From Nostoc sp. S13 (lineage in GTDB: Bacteria > Cyanobacteriota > Cyanobacteriia > Cyanobacteriales > Nostocaceae), in assembly GCF_029379315.1 (NCBI RefSeq), contig NZ_JAQYWQ010000024.1, forward strand, positions 1 through 62,654: a stretch of 62,654 bases of DNA. Direction: 5' to 3'. The notes below the pieces were generated by a model that was not told the DNA's origin, did no database searches, and saw only the letters and a list, made by a program, of their open reading frames with translations. Below are positions 17,066-26,344 of this stretch, piece by piece (within the stretch, counting starts at the first letter, position 1; the number at the start of each line of letters is the position of its first letter). Both the position numbers and the translations under genes were made by a program.

Positions 17066-17863
17066 ATGTTCTGGCGTTTACTTTCCTACCTACAATTAGC
17101 TGGCGCTTGTATTCGCCTGAATCTGAACGCTCACTTAGAATATCGCGGCGCGTTCCTGACGCAAGTCGTGGCAATGGTACTTAATAACCTTGTGTGGGTG
17201 ACATTTTGGGGACTGTTTTTCACACGCTTTCCAGTGCTACGCGGGTGGACGGTGCAGGATGTAGTTACTCTCTGGGCGATCGCCGCAACAGGGTTTGGTT
17301 TAGCTCATACTATTTGCGGTAACGCTTTGCAACTGACAAGTTTAATTGTCCAAGGACAGTTGGATGTGTGGATGTTGTACCCTCGTGCGCTTTTACCGCA
17401 CCTACTGCTAGGGCGGATGAATGCGACATCTTGGGGAGATATGCTATTTGGGTATGGGGTTTATTTGTTTTTTGTCAAGCCTGATGCAGTGCATTTGGCG
17501 TTGTTCACTGGGTTGACAGTTTCAGTGGCGACGTTGTTCGTAGGCTTTAATATTTTGACAGGTAGCCTCAGCTTTTATTTGGGCAATTCCGAAGGACTGA
17601 CACAACAGTGGCGAAATGCCATGCTTACCTTCAGTACCTATCCAGCGAGTTTGTTTGAGGGAACGGTGAAGCTACTGCTATACACGTTGATTCCGGCTGG
17701 ATTTGTGACTTATTTGCCGATTGAGGCATTGCGATCGCTATCTTTGACTCATGCTGTTTTAGCTGTGGCTGGATCAACTACCGTGCTGTTGATTGGTGCA
17801 GGTGTGTTTTACTACGGTTTGCGTCTCTACTCCTCAGGAAATTTGATGCAGATGCGAGGTTGA
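17066..17863 (+). CDS. ABC-2 type permease subunit (DUF990 family)
   Basis: 265 residues from ATG 17066, preceded by GGAGG five bases upstream and one base after the stop of the first permease. About six membrane segments are visible, starting at residues 28-50 (FLTQVVAMVLNNLVWVTFWG), with the family feature IVQGQLDVWMLYPRALLPHLL in the middle. In intact operons two such permeases work with the ATPase encoded first to export an unknown substrate. This subunit looks complete, but its partners are damaged. Confidence 0.85.
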   Translation: MFWRLLSYLQLAGACIRLNLNAHLEYRGAFLTQVVAMVLNNLVWVTFWGLFFTRFPVLRGWTVQDVVTLWAIAATGFGLAHTICGNALQLTSLIVQGQLDVWMLYPRALLPHLLLGRMNATSWGDMLFGYGVYLFFVKPDAVHLALFTGLTVSVATLFVGFNILTGSLSFYLGNSEGLTQQWRNAMLTFSTYPASLFEGTVKLLLYTLIPAGFVTYLPIEALRSLSLTHAVLAVAGSTTVLLIGAGVFYYGLRLYSSGNLMQMRG

Positions 17864-18064
17864 GTTTATGTTGGCGACTTTTATACCAAATGCGTTATTC
17901 CAGTGCTAGACCGCGAAAATACGGTTGGATAAATAGTTAGCCTGCTGGATGTTAGTCCAGGTTGAGGTAAGTTTGAGTTGCACGCGCAATCGCTAAATTA
18001 TAGTACACATGTATCAATAAAATAGATAATAGAAAGGTATTGCTGAAATTAGTAACATTCCCTC

Positions 18065-18854
18065 ATGCCTCGCAAGTCAAAATCAAAGTTAGCTTTTGTT
18101 TTACAGTCTAATCCTGATGGTCAACCTATTGCAGGTGTCGGCTCTGGTGTAGGATTAGAGTTTATCAAAGCCTATTTTCCAGAAGCTCAAAATATAATTC
18201 GTATTGCTAGTGCTTACTTTAGCCTGGTTGGATACAAGTTGGGTCGTAAATATGTGGCATCAAAGGTGCAATTTCAAATCCTAGTGGGTTGGGAAGAAGG
18301 AAAGCATGTCAAAGCCACTGTCATTGATGAGATTACGGCAGATTTGGGGCAGTGTGATACAGATCTCTGGAGAACAGTTTTTGAATTAGTTGAACGCATG
18401 AAGTCCGGACGCTTCATTATTCGAGATGCCCGCAAAATGCAAGTGCCTTTTCACTGTAAATTTTACATCTGTGATTCAAAGCTAATATGGCATGGTTCAT
18501 CAAACTACAGTCGTAGAGGACTTTGCCAATCAGCAGAGCAAGTGAGCGTTAGCCACGATTCTGAGCGGATCTGTTTGTTCACAAATTGGTATGATGATGT
18601 TGCTCAAAATGCCCAAGATTTACTGGCTGAACTGATCAAAAAGTTAGAGGATTGGCTTAATTTCGCCACGCTCTCATAATTACAAGGCCAACCGAGAGTA
18701 TGATGTACTAATTTGTACTGATGCAGATGGTTTGGGTGTTAATTTACAAGATGCTGATACAGTTGTTAATTATGATCCACCTGAAGGAGCCGATGAGCTA
18801 TTTCAAAGGGCAGGTAGAGTGTTGAGAATGACCGCAATCATAATCATTAGTTAA
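18065..18854 (+). pseudogene. PLD-domain helicase, remnant with central deletion
   Basis: 18065-18679 encodes 204 residues of a phospholipase-D-like N-terminal domain, with one HKD motif (HCKFYICD, near residue 138) followed by WHGSSNYSRRG. Immediately after, in another frame (about 18672-18854), come helicase motifs V and VI: VLICTDADGLGVNLQDAD, VVNYDPPEGADELFQRAGRV, then a stop after LRMTAIIIIS. A full-length protein of this type (PLD domain plus SNF2/SF2 helicase, near 1000 residues) has clearly lost its middle and its end. Such helicases often belong to defence or repair loci, but no partner remains here. Confidence 0.8.
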
Positions 18855-18890
18855 GTTACCATTACGTCAAGCAGTCAGGGAAATTAGCCC

Positions 18891-19220
18891 ATGAGCCTCG
18901 TCTTAGAACGTGAGAGACCCCCTCTTCGAGAAGATGAAACCGGAGCAATTCGAGTTGGCAATTCAAGGGTTTTGCTAGAGTTCGTAATCCGAGCTTTTCA
19001 GGATGGCGCATCCCCTGAGTCTATTGTCCAGAGGTACTCGACGCTATCATTGTCCGATGTTTACAGCACTATTGGTTACTATCTTCGACATCAAAACACT
19101 GTAGAAACATACCTTAATCACAGAGAACAGTTAGCTGAATCTGTAGAGCAACGTTTGTCTCGTGTTCAACCTGATTTGAGTCTCATTCGTTCTCGCTTGT
19201 TGGCTCAACAACAATCTTAA
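18891..19220 (+). CDS. DUF433 antitoxin-like protein
   Basis: 109 residues. The DUF433 core is visible as IRVGNSRVLLEFVIRAFQDGASPESIVQRY and LSLSDVYSTIGYYL, a winged-helix-like DNA-binding fold used as antitoxin partner of PIN-like toxins. Four bases separate it from the next gene, so the two are one transcription unit. ORF order (antitoxin first) fits a type II toxin-antitoxin operon. Confidence 0.85.
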   Translation: MSLVLERERPPLREDETGAIRVGNSRVLLEFVIRAFQDGASPESIVQRYSTLSLSDVYSTIGYYLRHQNTVETYLNHREQLAESVEQRLSRVQPDLSLIRSRLLAQQQS

Positions 19221-19224
19221 AGTT

Positions 19225-19575
19225 ATGTTGAGCTTGTTAAGCGATGAAAACTTTAATGGCGATATAGTTCGAGGGTTATTTCTGCGTCAACCCAATCTTG
19301 ATTTACTTCGGGTGCAAGACGTTGATTTACGGGAAGTAGACGATCCAGCGATTCTAGATTGGGCAGCAACCAATGAGCGCATTATTTTAACCCATGACCG
19401 TGCAACAATGCCAGACTTTGTTTACGAGCGATTGGTAATGGGAAAGCCGATGTCAGGATTATTTGTAGTTAATGACCGGATGCCCATTAGACAGGCAATT
19501 GATGAATTACTACTCCTTGTTGATTGTAGTGAGCAAGCAGAATGGAAGGGAGTTGTACTCTATCTACCTTTGTGA
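19225..19575 (+). CDS. DUF5615 PIN-like toxin
   Basis: 116 residues. DUF5615 is a PIN-like nuclease family: acidic residues are visible in LLSDENFNGDIV (near residue 6), DDPAILDWAATNERIILTHDRAT (Asp/Glu in mid-protein) and FVVNDRMPIRQAIDELL. It probably cleaves RNA when free of the DUF433 partner. Both genes look intact, unlike the surrounding remnants at 16-19 kb. Confidence 0.85.
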   Translation: MLSLLSDENFNGDIVRGLFLRQPNLDLLRVQDVDLREVDDPAILDWAATNERIILTHDRATMPDFVYERLVMGKPMSGLFVVNDRMPIRQAIDELLLLVDCSEQAEWKGVVLYLPL

Positions 19576-19597
19576 GTAATTTATAGGAAGTCTTAAG

Positions 19598-21919
19598 TTA
19601 CTTAGGAGCTTTTTTCAAACCTTGCCATCTTTCTCGCAGTCGCTTCAAGTTAGGCGTATGACCACCGTAACGCCAACTAACATAGGCTTGACTAATCTCA
19701 TCAATTACCTCAGCCGTTGCTGGGGCATGATGCTGGTATGATCCTCTGGCATACTCTAAAGGTGTTTGTGCTGGATGTTTGCCTAAACCTTTTTGGGTTG
19801 TCCATTGCAGCATTTGTTGATAAAGGCTTTCCATTGCTGGCAATTTCTTTAACCATCGACGGTTGCGCCACTCTCGCCACTGACCCCAACCCAGCCAACC
19901 AAAGAAAGCTGCTGTGGTTGCCAAGATTAAGCCAGTCAATACGCCAAACCAACCTTGAGAGAATAAAGCTAAAAACCAAGCGATCGCTCTAATCACCCAA
20001 CTCAATATTGTCCCAAATACATTATTCAACAAACCTGTCACTGGAGAGGGCAACCATCCAGCAACCCAGTGCCACAACTGGCGCAACACACTAAAAGTCT
20101 GAGTATCTTCAACAGATGGCGGAATCAGGGGATGATTGGGAATGGGGTCAAAGGCAAACCAACCAGATTTAGGAAAATACACTTCCGTCATCGCGTATGC
20201 GTCAGTATTACGGACAACATACAGCCCTGTAAATGGATTAAATTCTCCGGCACTAAACCCCGCGACTAACCGCGCTGGGATGCCAATAGAACGCAGCATC
20301 ACCGTGAGAACTGTCGAGAAGTGGTCTGGATAGCCTCCTTTTTGCTTGAACAAAAAAGTTTCTACCAAGTCTTCTTTTTCACTCAAATAAGGCAATTCTA
20401 AGGGATTGTGGGGAACAGAATAGTGTTGCTTTAGGTATTGAGCTAAGTAGAGAGCCTTTTCATAGGGTGAATCCAGGCTTTTAGAAAACTTGGTGACTCC
20501 TTCTTGATTGTAGTTAGCGAGAATTTCTTCGGTACGTTGCCTGACTTTTTCGGCAATTTCGGGAGGGATTTGCAGATAATACTTTTTAATGTATTGGGGA
20601 TAATTAGTAGAAGCTTTACCTAACAAAGTGCGATCGCGGTATGGTACTGCGGAAATTACTGTGTAGGTGAGACCTTCTGATAATTCTACAGGCGATCGCA
20701 ATCCGTCTTCTTTATCAACAGCGATCAGTGGTGTGGGAAAGTAAACCTCCTTCGGATAAGTCATCGCTGGAATTAGGTTAGGCAAATCCGACACCACTGT
20801 ATAAGTTTGTACTACATCTTGGCTTTTACCAACGATCACAGATGGGTAAAGAAAAATTTGGTAAGACCAAGGCGATCGCCTAACAGTCGTAACATCTTCA
20901 TTCCGGGAAACCTCCCATCCCTTACCTGTATAACGGTCAAATCCTAGCACTCGCCAAAAACCCTCAACTTGTGATCGCACCCGCATTACAACCTTGGGTT
21001 TCATCTCGCCCCGCAGGTTTTGGTTAATTTGGCTATTAAAACCGTAATAAAAGTTATTATCTACTTTACCTGGTTCACCAGTTTGATTTTGTCCCGTACC
21101 ACCGCTACCACTGCCTTGATTATTACCTTTACCTTGGCGGACATAACCGGGATTAATGATACTACGTCCGGTGAAATTTCCTTTTACTTGAATAGTAGAA
21201 CTTACAGCAAACGTTCGTAATTGATAGCCAGGAAATCTGGGTAAAATAGCAAAAATTGCCAGCCCCAGACCGACAATTAGCAAAAAATTCAGAATTAAAA
21301 ATTTAAAATTAAGAGTTGAATAATTCTTCTGATCGGATTTTTCCTTTTGAGTTTTTAATGGCTGCAAACCCAAGCGGGAGCGATAATCTAATACTAAAGT
21401 TGGTAGAGCGATCGCTAAAAATAACAACAGCACAGGTGCAAATGCTAAAGTCTGACTTAGGGTTCCCGCCACACCCAATAAAATTAGTCCGATAACAATC
21501 GAATAGCCCAAATCTTTGCGGCGGGGTGTATCAAAGCTGTGTAACACCTGTAGTTGAATCAATAACTCTGCCAAACTCAACCGCGTATCATTCAACTCTC
21601 CCACTAACCGCCCAAAGAAAGCACCTAGTGCTACTAACATTCCGATGGCGATGCAGAACTTAACTGCAACATTAGCATCGCGGCGACGATAATAACTCCA
21701 AATCGCACCCACTGCACTCAGCGGGAACGCCCAAAAACTGAATGAAGTCTCGGCGGCAATATCCGTCGCCACAATTCCCAAAATAACCAACGCTAGCACC
21801 AGCACCCGCAAGGAAATTGAATCTTCCACTTCCATTAAAGGCCACCTCTGCGGATTTCGCCGCCAGAAATTACCTACAGAGAGAGGCCAAAACCGATTCA
21901 TCCTGGATAAGTTAAACAT
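19598..21919 (-). CDS. Membrane protein with transglutaminase-like fold (TgpA/DUF3488-DUF4129 type), catalytic residues replaced
   Basis: 773 residues: about six N-terminal membrane segments (35-230), an extracytoplasmic region, a transglutaminase-like domain near residues 465-600, another membrane segment (about 650-675) and a cytoplasmic DUF4129-like tail (ESLYQQMLQW ... PAQTPLEYAR). Where active enzymes have G-x-C-x-x-F this protein reads GGYPDHFSTV, so the Cys is Pro; the His of the D-A-H-A-W motif is Tyr (NTDAYAMTEV). The Asp-containing FDPIP remains. The fold seems kept but transglutaminase or protease chemistry is unlikely. A later start at residue 29 (MEVEDSIS) is possible. Function unknown. 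Confidence 0.8.
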   Translation of the reverse strand: MFNLSRMNRFWPLSVGNFWRRNPQRWPLMEVEDSISLRVLVLALVILGIVATDIAAETSFSFWAFPLSAVGAIWSYYRRRDANVAVKFCIAIGMLVALGAFFGRLVGELNDTRLSLAELLIQLQVLHSFDTPRRKDLGYSIVIGLILLGVAGTLSQTLAFAPVLLLFLAIALPTLVLDYRSRLGLQPLKTQKEKSDQKNYSTLNFKFLILNFLLIVGLGLAIFAILPRFPGYQLRTFAVSSTIQVKGNFTGRSIINPGYVRQGKGNNQGSGSGGTGQNQTGEPGKVDNNFYYGFNSQINQNLRGEMKPKVVMRVRSQVEGFWRVLGFDRYTGKGWEVSRNEDVTTVRRSPWSYQIFLYPSVIVGKSQDVVQTYTVVSDLPNLIPAMTYPKEVYFPTPLIAVDKEDGLRSPVELSEGLTYTVISAVPYRDRTLLGKASTNYPQYIKKYYLQIPPEIAEKVRQRTEEILANYNQEGVTKFSKSLDSPYEKALYLAQYLKQHYSVPHNPLELPYLSEKEDLVETFLFKQKGGYPDHFSTVLTVMLRSIGIPARLVAGFSAGEFNPFTGLYVVRNTDAYAMTEVYFPKSGWFAFDPIPNHPLIPPSVEDTQTFSVLRQLWHWVAGWLPSPVTGLLNNVFGTILSWVIRAIAWFLALFSQGWFGVLTGLILATTAAFFGWLGWGQWREWRNRRWLKKLPAMESLYQQMLQWTTQKGLGKHPAQTPLEYARGSYQHHAPATAEVIDEISQAYVSWRYGGHTPNLKRLRERWQGLKKAPK

Positions 21920-22240
21920 TTGAGTCTAAGCGAAGCAATAATGTAGATGCAACACACACAATCCGGGGGACATAATTGCCTACCCTACTACTGTGTCAAA
22001 TAAAAAATGAGCGATCAAGAAAGACATGGAGAGGGAAGAAGACGCGGGGACACGGAGAAATTATCAAATAGTCTCTCCGTGTCTCCATATTCTTGCGTCC
22101 CTGTGTCTTTGTAATAACTGCTTCTCGTAGACGCCCTAATGACCCCTTGTTGAAAAATAAGATAAACTTCAAAACCAGGAAAATCCTCTTAATATATATC
22201 GGCGTTAATCGACGTAGTGCGCTAGCGGTGGTTATTTAAA
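21920..22240. repeat. 321-bp gap with an inverted repeat of the GGGACACGGAGA type
   Basis: Arms ACACGGAGA (22051-22059) and TCTCCGTGT (22075-22083) sit within longer imperfectly matching flanks (about 22033-22110), a common dispersed repeat in Nostoc-type genomes. No gene was seen. Confidence 0.5.
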
Positions 22241-23218
22241 CTAAATCGTGGGACTAATCACAAACAACAACGACTGTTCGTCTATTTCAGGAAACTCAAC
22301 TTCTAGGGTATAAGTTGGGTTAAGTTGCTCGCAGCCTAACTCTACACTTAAGTATCCGGGACTCGAAGATGTTGCCATTGCTAAGGTGCCACTTCCCCGC
22401 AGCGTCAAAGTTCCTTTAACAGGTAACTCAGCCTGAATAAGTAACCTCGTAAGTTTACCTAGAGACTGGTACTCTACTTTGATGTTCAAAGTACCAACAC
22501 TGGTTAGCCATTGTCTTTCTACCACCGGACTGGTTGCTGAAAGTGGTAGAGTCAAATTTTCCAGCAGTTGTTTAGCTGCTAGCAACGACAAAGCCATCTG
22601 TTGACGCGGTTGTAAATCTGAGTAATCGCTCTGAATAGTGGGCATTGTCTCCAGAGTATTTACAGATCGATAGGTGCTTCTTAGCACCAATCCCGCTATA
22701 TCATTTAGCGCTTGAGACTCGTTGGGAAAAAAGTTCTCCACCACCTGAACTAATTTTGCCCCCAGAGGCACTGAAGATGTCACCAACGCCTGACACTGTT
22801 CTAGCAATTGCCGGAAAACTTTCTCCGGTAAAGGACGCGGCAGGTTCAACTTCGACTGTTGTACCATCCATCCCCAGGTAGGCACGAGTGTCATTGACGG
22901 CTCATCAACAAAATCAGGATAGTCGATTAATTGTGTTTCCCAAGGAAACAACGGTGGGTGGTCTTGGACTTGGATTTGTAGCCGACGCTTAAGGACAGCT
23001 TGAAAACGATCTTGCACAGTAGGAATTTCTCCCAGTTGAAAGGTCTGGGGCGTTCCTCCCAATTTTGGCTGACTGCTTTTTGAAGCAGTGGCTTCCTTGA
23101 GGAGGTCTTTTACCCCGTCATTTTCCTCACATTCTAGCGATCGCTCGTTATTTTTGACATTATCTGTCAATAACCAATCGAGACACTCGTGTTGTAAGGA
23201 TTCTGAGTCACTATTCAT
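22241..23218 (-). CDS. patU: PatU-like heterocyst-patterning protein (DUF1822-like)
   Basis: 325 residues from ATG 23218, which overlaps the hetZ stop by eight bases; the longer frame uses a GTG at 23230. The N-terminus (ESLQHECLDWLLTDN) is followed by a low-complexity linker and a conserved body with FPWETQLIDYP and VPTWGWMVQQSKLNLP. From memory, in Anabaena PCC 7120 hetZ is followed by patU split in two (patU5, patU3); here one uninterrupted frame covers both parts. The identification rests mainly on this position and length. PatU3 negatively affects heterocyst pattern; the molecular role is unclear. Confidence 0.7.
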   Translation of the reverse strand: MNSDSESLQHECLDWLLTDNVKNNERSLECEENDGVKDLLKEATASKSSQPKLGGTPQTFQLGEIPTVQDRFQAVLKRRLQIQVQDHPPLFPWETQLIDYPDFVDEPSMTLVPTWGWMVQQSKLNLPRPLPEKVFRQLLEQCQALVTSSVPLGAKLVQVVENFFPNESQALNDIAGLVLRSTYRSVNTLETMPTIQSDYSDLQPRQQMALSLLAAKQLLENLTLPLSATSPVVERQWLTSVGTLNIKVEYQSLGKLTRLLIQAELPVKGTLTLRGSGTLAMATSSSPGYLSVELGCEQLNPTYTLEVEFPEIDEQSLLFVISPTI

Positions 23219-24416
23219 GAGTAGATGCACCTGATCCGGATACTAATGAGTTACGAATTTCCCAAGCTTGCTCAAGAATCTTAAACCATCGTTTTTGAAG
23301 TTGTGCCATTGACAGCCCTAAAGTTTTTGCTATTTTTTCATCAGGTTGTCCTTGTTGCTTCAACTCTAATAAAGATCGTTGTTTATTGTCCAGTTGTGCT
23401 GTGTATGTTTGCCATTGCTGGGGAGTTAAGCCCAAATTGGTGTGCAAGGAAGCTTCCAGCCATTCGTGAACTAATTCCCAACGGTGTAACAAGGCAAACC
23501 GAATCAAATGATACTTAAAGCGCTGCTGCAAATAATCTCTCTGACGAGGGGTTAAACCTAAAATCGACTCAATTTCCTGTGCTGATAGATCCTGGAGGCG
23601 GAGGGAAAAGTAATCAGCGCAGTCAGATTGTTGCCGTTGTTCAAGATAATTCATTAATTCTGTCACGACAACGGAGCGCAAAGTGTCTTCTTCGGGTTCA
23701 GGTTCGGCTTGCGTTGCCATTGTGGAGCGCAATTGATGCACAGCTGGCTCTTCCCAAGAACCATCGGCTTCATTGTTGCTACCTTCTGCGGCTTGTTCTA
23801 TATCTACGCTGGTTTCCGGGGGCTGCTGTTGGGAAAAAGTTTGTGCGCGCAGGATAATTAGCTGCTGCTGACGGCCTGGTAAGGGAATGCGTCGCTTGCC
23901 GTAGCGCTCGGTAAATGCCATATACTCGGACAATTCCAAAAGCGTCTGAGGGCGATAAGTAGCACCGAGTTGATTTTCTCGCCGGAAAGCGTTCAATGCC
24001 TCCAGATAAAAACTCTGGAGGAAATCTTCAATTATAGTCAGCCGCCCTTGATAGCTTAATTGCTTCTGAGGGGGATTAATGTATCGATAAATAATTGCAC
24101 TCAGAGTACTGTGTAATTCTACCCTGCCCCGATTTGAACCCAACTGATAATACCTGAGACACTGTTGCAGCCGATGCCGAGCCAGGGTCATTGCCGAGCT
24201 TTCTACAGACCCAGAAGCTTGGATACGTTTGCTTTCATGACAAATGCGGTAGACTTCGGTGGTAATACGTCTTGCGACATCGTGGCAATTCTGTTCCGAA
24301 GCTTTAGTTGACTGCTGAAACTCCCTGGATAGGAGTTGAAAGATCACCTCCACGCCTGTAGAATTTTCTCCCAGAATAGTTGCAGATGGAATAGTTGCGG
24401 TTGCGGCTGAATTCAT
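23211..24416 (-). CDS. hetZ: HetZ, early heterocyst-differentiation regulator
   Basis: 401 residues, the length I recall for HetZ. HetZ is a DNA-binding regulator that acts with HetR early in heterocyst differentiation. The protein has a sigma-factor-like helical plan: YQGRLTIIEDFLQSFYLEALNAFRREN near residue 125, a variable acidic region (about 200-250), and two helix-turn-helix-like segments, LSAQEIESILGLTPRQRDYLQQR near 285 and DEKIAKTLGLSMAQLQKRW near 365. The start MNSAATATIPSATILGEN fits memory of the PCC 7120 protein. The upstream gap (24417-24620) is shared with a divergent gene. Confidence 0.85.
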   Translation of the reverse strand: MNSAATATIPSATILGENSTGVEVIFQLLSREFQQSTKASEQNCHDVARRITTEVYRICHESKRIQASGSVESSAMTLARHRLQQCLRYYQLGSNRGRVELHSTLSAIIYRYINPPQKQLSYQGRLTIIEDFLQSFYLEALNAFRRENQLGATYRPQTLLELSEYMAFTERYGKRRIPLPGRQQQLIILRAQTFSQQQPPETSVDIEQAAEGSNNEADGSWEEPAVHQLRSTMATQAEPEPEEDTLRSVVVTELMNYLEQRQQSDCADYFSLRLQDLSAQEIESILGLTPRQRDYLQQRFKYHLIRFALLHRWELVHEWLEASLHTNLGLTPQQWQTYTAQLDNKQRSLLELKQQGQPDEKIAKTLGLSMAQLQKRWFKILEQAWEIRNSLVSGSGASTHE

Positions 24417-24513
24417 AGTCTCGGTTTTGAAAAGACCCTAAGTATTTAAATACAACCTGTACGACTGTGGGTATTGGCTTTTTTGGTTTTACGTATAAGC
24501 TAAACGCAGACCA

Positions 24514-24562
24514 ATCCTACATTTAGGATGTGGCTGATTTTATTATTCCCAACTTTCATGGG
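24514..24562. promoter_or_regulatory. Two small inverted repeats in the hetZ upstream region
   Basis: ATCCTA-cat-TTAGGAT (about 24514-24530) and CCCA-actttca-TGGG (about 24548-24562) lie in the divergent promoter region of hetZ and the conserved gene at 24621. They are candidates for regulator sites only; I could not match either to the HetR consensus. Confidence 0.3.
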
Positions 24563-24620
24563 ATTGTTCACACTTTGATAGATGTTATTGCCATTACCCA
24601 GGAGCCGTATACAAGTCATT

Positions 24621-25094
24621 ATGGATTTAGAAGCACAAATTCAATTGCTGATTGACAATGCACCCCGCGATGGGATGACACCACATCTTGTTGAAGCAAT
24701 TGCTCCTACCCTTAGAGCGATCGCTCAAAAATTACGTTACTCCCAATACTATATTCTCCAAAATTCAGAGGAAAGATGGGTTTTAACTATATTGAGCAAT
24801 CGTACTAATCCAGGATTAGAAAAGCGTGTTATTTACGCTTTCCCTACCATACAGGATGTCTCTCTAATTCCCCCTGCTGGGCTTGACCCTCAAATGCTAG
24901 CTAAAATTGTTCCTGTTACCCATATTTTGTTCCAAATGGTGGCATTAGAACCCGTAGATAGTATCGTTTTTTTGGAAACGCCGGGTAAGACCACTCATAC
25001 CGTTGAAGTTCGGCGGTCTGAAATAGAAAAACTCATGCAGCAACAGTTGCGACAACCGCGATCGCCTAAACAGATACCCCCTGATATTGCATAG
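24621..25094 (+). CDS. Conserved cyanobacterial hypothetical protein
   Basis: 157 residues from the internal ATG at 24621 (MDLEAQIQLLIDNAP); the upstream ATG at 24582 adds 13 residues that look non-coding. The body reads LVEAIAPTLRAIAQKLRYSQYYILQN, RWVLTILSNRTNP and RVIYAFPTIQDVS, a small alpha/beta protein without signal peptide or membrane segment. I recall it as a conserved protein next to hetZ in related genomes, but I do not know its function. It is divergent from hetZ and ends at a strong terminator. Confidence 0.8.
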   Translation: MDLEAQIQLLIDNAPRDGMTPHLVEAIAPTLRAIAQKLRYSQYYILQNSEERWVLTILSNRTNPGLEKRVIYAFPTIQDVSLIPPAGLDPQMLAKIVPVTHILFQMVALEPVDSIVFLETPGKTTHTVEVRRSEIEKLMQQQLRQPRSPKQIPPDIA

Positions 25095-25097
25095 AAA

Positions 25098-25143
25098 AAA
25101 TTTGGATGTGGGGTTTTTTAGATACAATCCCACATCCAAATTT
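25098..25143 (+). terminator. Terminator-like hairpin, 15-bp perfect stem
   Basis: Arms 25098-25112 and 25129-25143 are exact complements, with a 16-nt loop; the 3' arm ends in a T-run. It starts four bases after the stop codon of the gene at 24621. Confidence 0.8.
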
Positions 25144-25372
25144 TTAAATCTCAAATTCCTTTAAAAAAGTTTTCTAAATTAGGTAGAAAAGAAATTTTTT
25201 CTTTCCCTTACACCACACAACGATCTCAACTCTCGGTTAAACCTAAAATTGCTTAAAAAACAGTTATCAGTGAACATTTTTCATTTTTCAAGTTTTAGTT
25301 TCCTAGTGAACCAGAGTCGGAAGGCGTAACACACTCTACACCTAAATCCCCACTTTCTAACTAATAACTGAT

Positions 25373-26344
25373 TTAATAGAGGCGACTCAGTGTGTACTCA
25401 GCGATGTTAATCAATGCCTGGTGGGATTCTGAGGGTGGGAGAACTGCAAGATGCTCAATTGCTAACTTAGCATGGTCAGCAGCTAAGTCTCGCGCCTGCT
25501 GTATACCTTGACTATCTTGAATTATTTCCAGTGCTTGCTCTAAATCGCCTTCTTGAGCAAATTCTCGTTCAATCAGCACTTCCAAAGCTGGTTTTTGGGC
25601 TAAAGCAAATAAAACGGGTGCAGTCAAATTACCACTTTTGAGATCCGACCCCACTGGTTTACCCAAGGCATCTGTTGTACTGGTGAAATCTAGAATGTCA
25701 TCAACAATTTGAAATGCTATACCAAAATGACGCCCGTAGCTATACATATGCTCAACAGTTTCTCGTGAGACTTCACTGAGTAACCCAGCAGCTTTAGAAC
25801 TGTTGGCAATTAACGAAGCTGTTTTGTAATAACTCTTCTGGAGGTAAGTTTCAATAGAGATGCTAGCCTCAAAACGATTTAGTCCCTGCTGGATCTCCCC
25901 AGTAGCCAGATCCATAATCACTTCTGAGAGCAGTTTCACCACCTCCAAATTGTCCAAGTTTGCTAAATACCAGGAAGATTGGGCAAAGAGAAAATCTCCT
26001 GCTAATATGGCAATGCGGTTGCCGAACAAACTGTGAACGGTGGGAACGCCTCGCCGCACGTCTGATTCATCTACCACATCGTCATGTACCAAGCTTGCTG
26101 TGTGAATCATTTCTGTAATCTCAGCTAGGCGGCGATGACGCGGTGTAATCTCTTGGTCTAACATTGTTGCCCGCGATATTAGCAGGACAATTGCTGGTCT
26201 GATACGCTTTCCCCCGGCTCCGAATAAATGTTCGGCTGCTGCAAACAAAATGGGGTGGCGATTTCCAACTAGCTGTTTTAGGTTATCTGCTAGTAGTCGC
26301 AGGTCTGCTTCCACAGGGGTAAACAGGGAGGTGGCTGGGGTCAT
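25373..26344 (-). CDS. sds: Solanesyl (polyprenyl) diphosphate synthase
   Basis: 323 residues. It extends allylic diphosphates with isopentenyl diphosphate to the C45 chain used for plastoquinone. Both aspartate-rich motifs are present: LVHDDVVDESDVRRG (first, near residue 85) and FQIVDDILDFTSTTD (second, near 215), as are GGKRIRPAIVLL and GDFLFAQSSW. Length and motifs match cyanobacterial SdsA. It lies downstream of hetZ/patU on the same strand but separated by other genes. Confidence 0.93.
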   Translation of the reverse strand: MTPATSLFTPVEADLRLLADNLKQLVGNRHPILFAAAEHLFGAGGKRIRPAIVLLISRATMLDQEITPRHRRLAEITEMIHTASLVHDDVVDESDVRRGVPTVHSLFGNRIAILAGDFLFAQSSWYLANLDNLEVVKLLSEVIMDLATGEIQQGLNRFEASISIETYLQKSYYKTASLIANSSKAAGLLSEVSRETVEHMYSYGRHFGIAFQIVDDILDFTSTTDALGKPVGSDLKSGNLTAPVLFALAQKPALEVLIEREFAQEGDLEQALEIIQDSQGIQQARDLAADHAKLAIEHLAVLPPSESHQALINIAEYTLSRLY

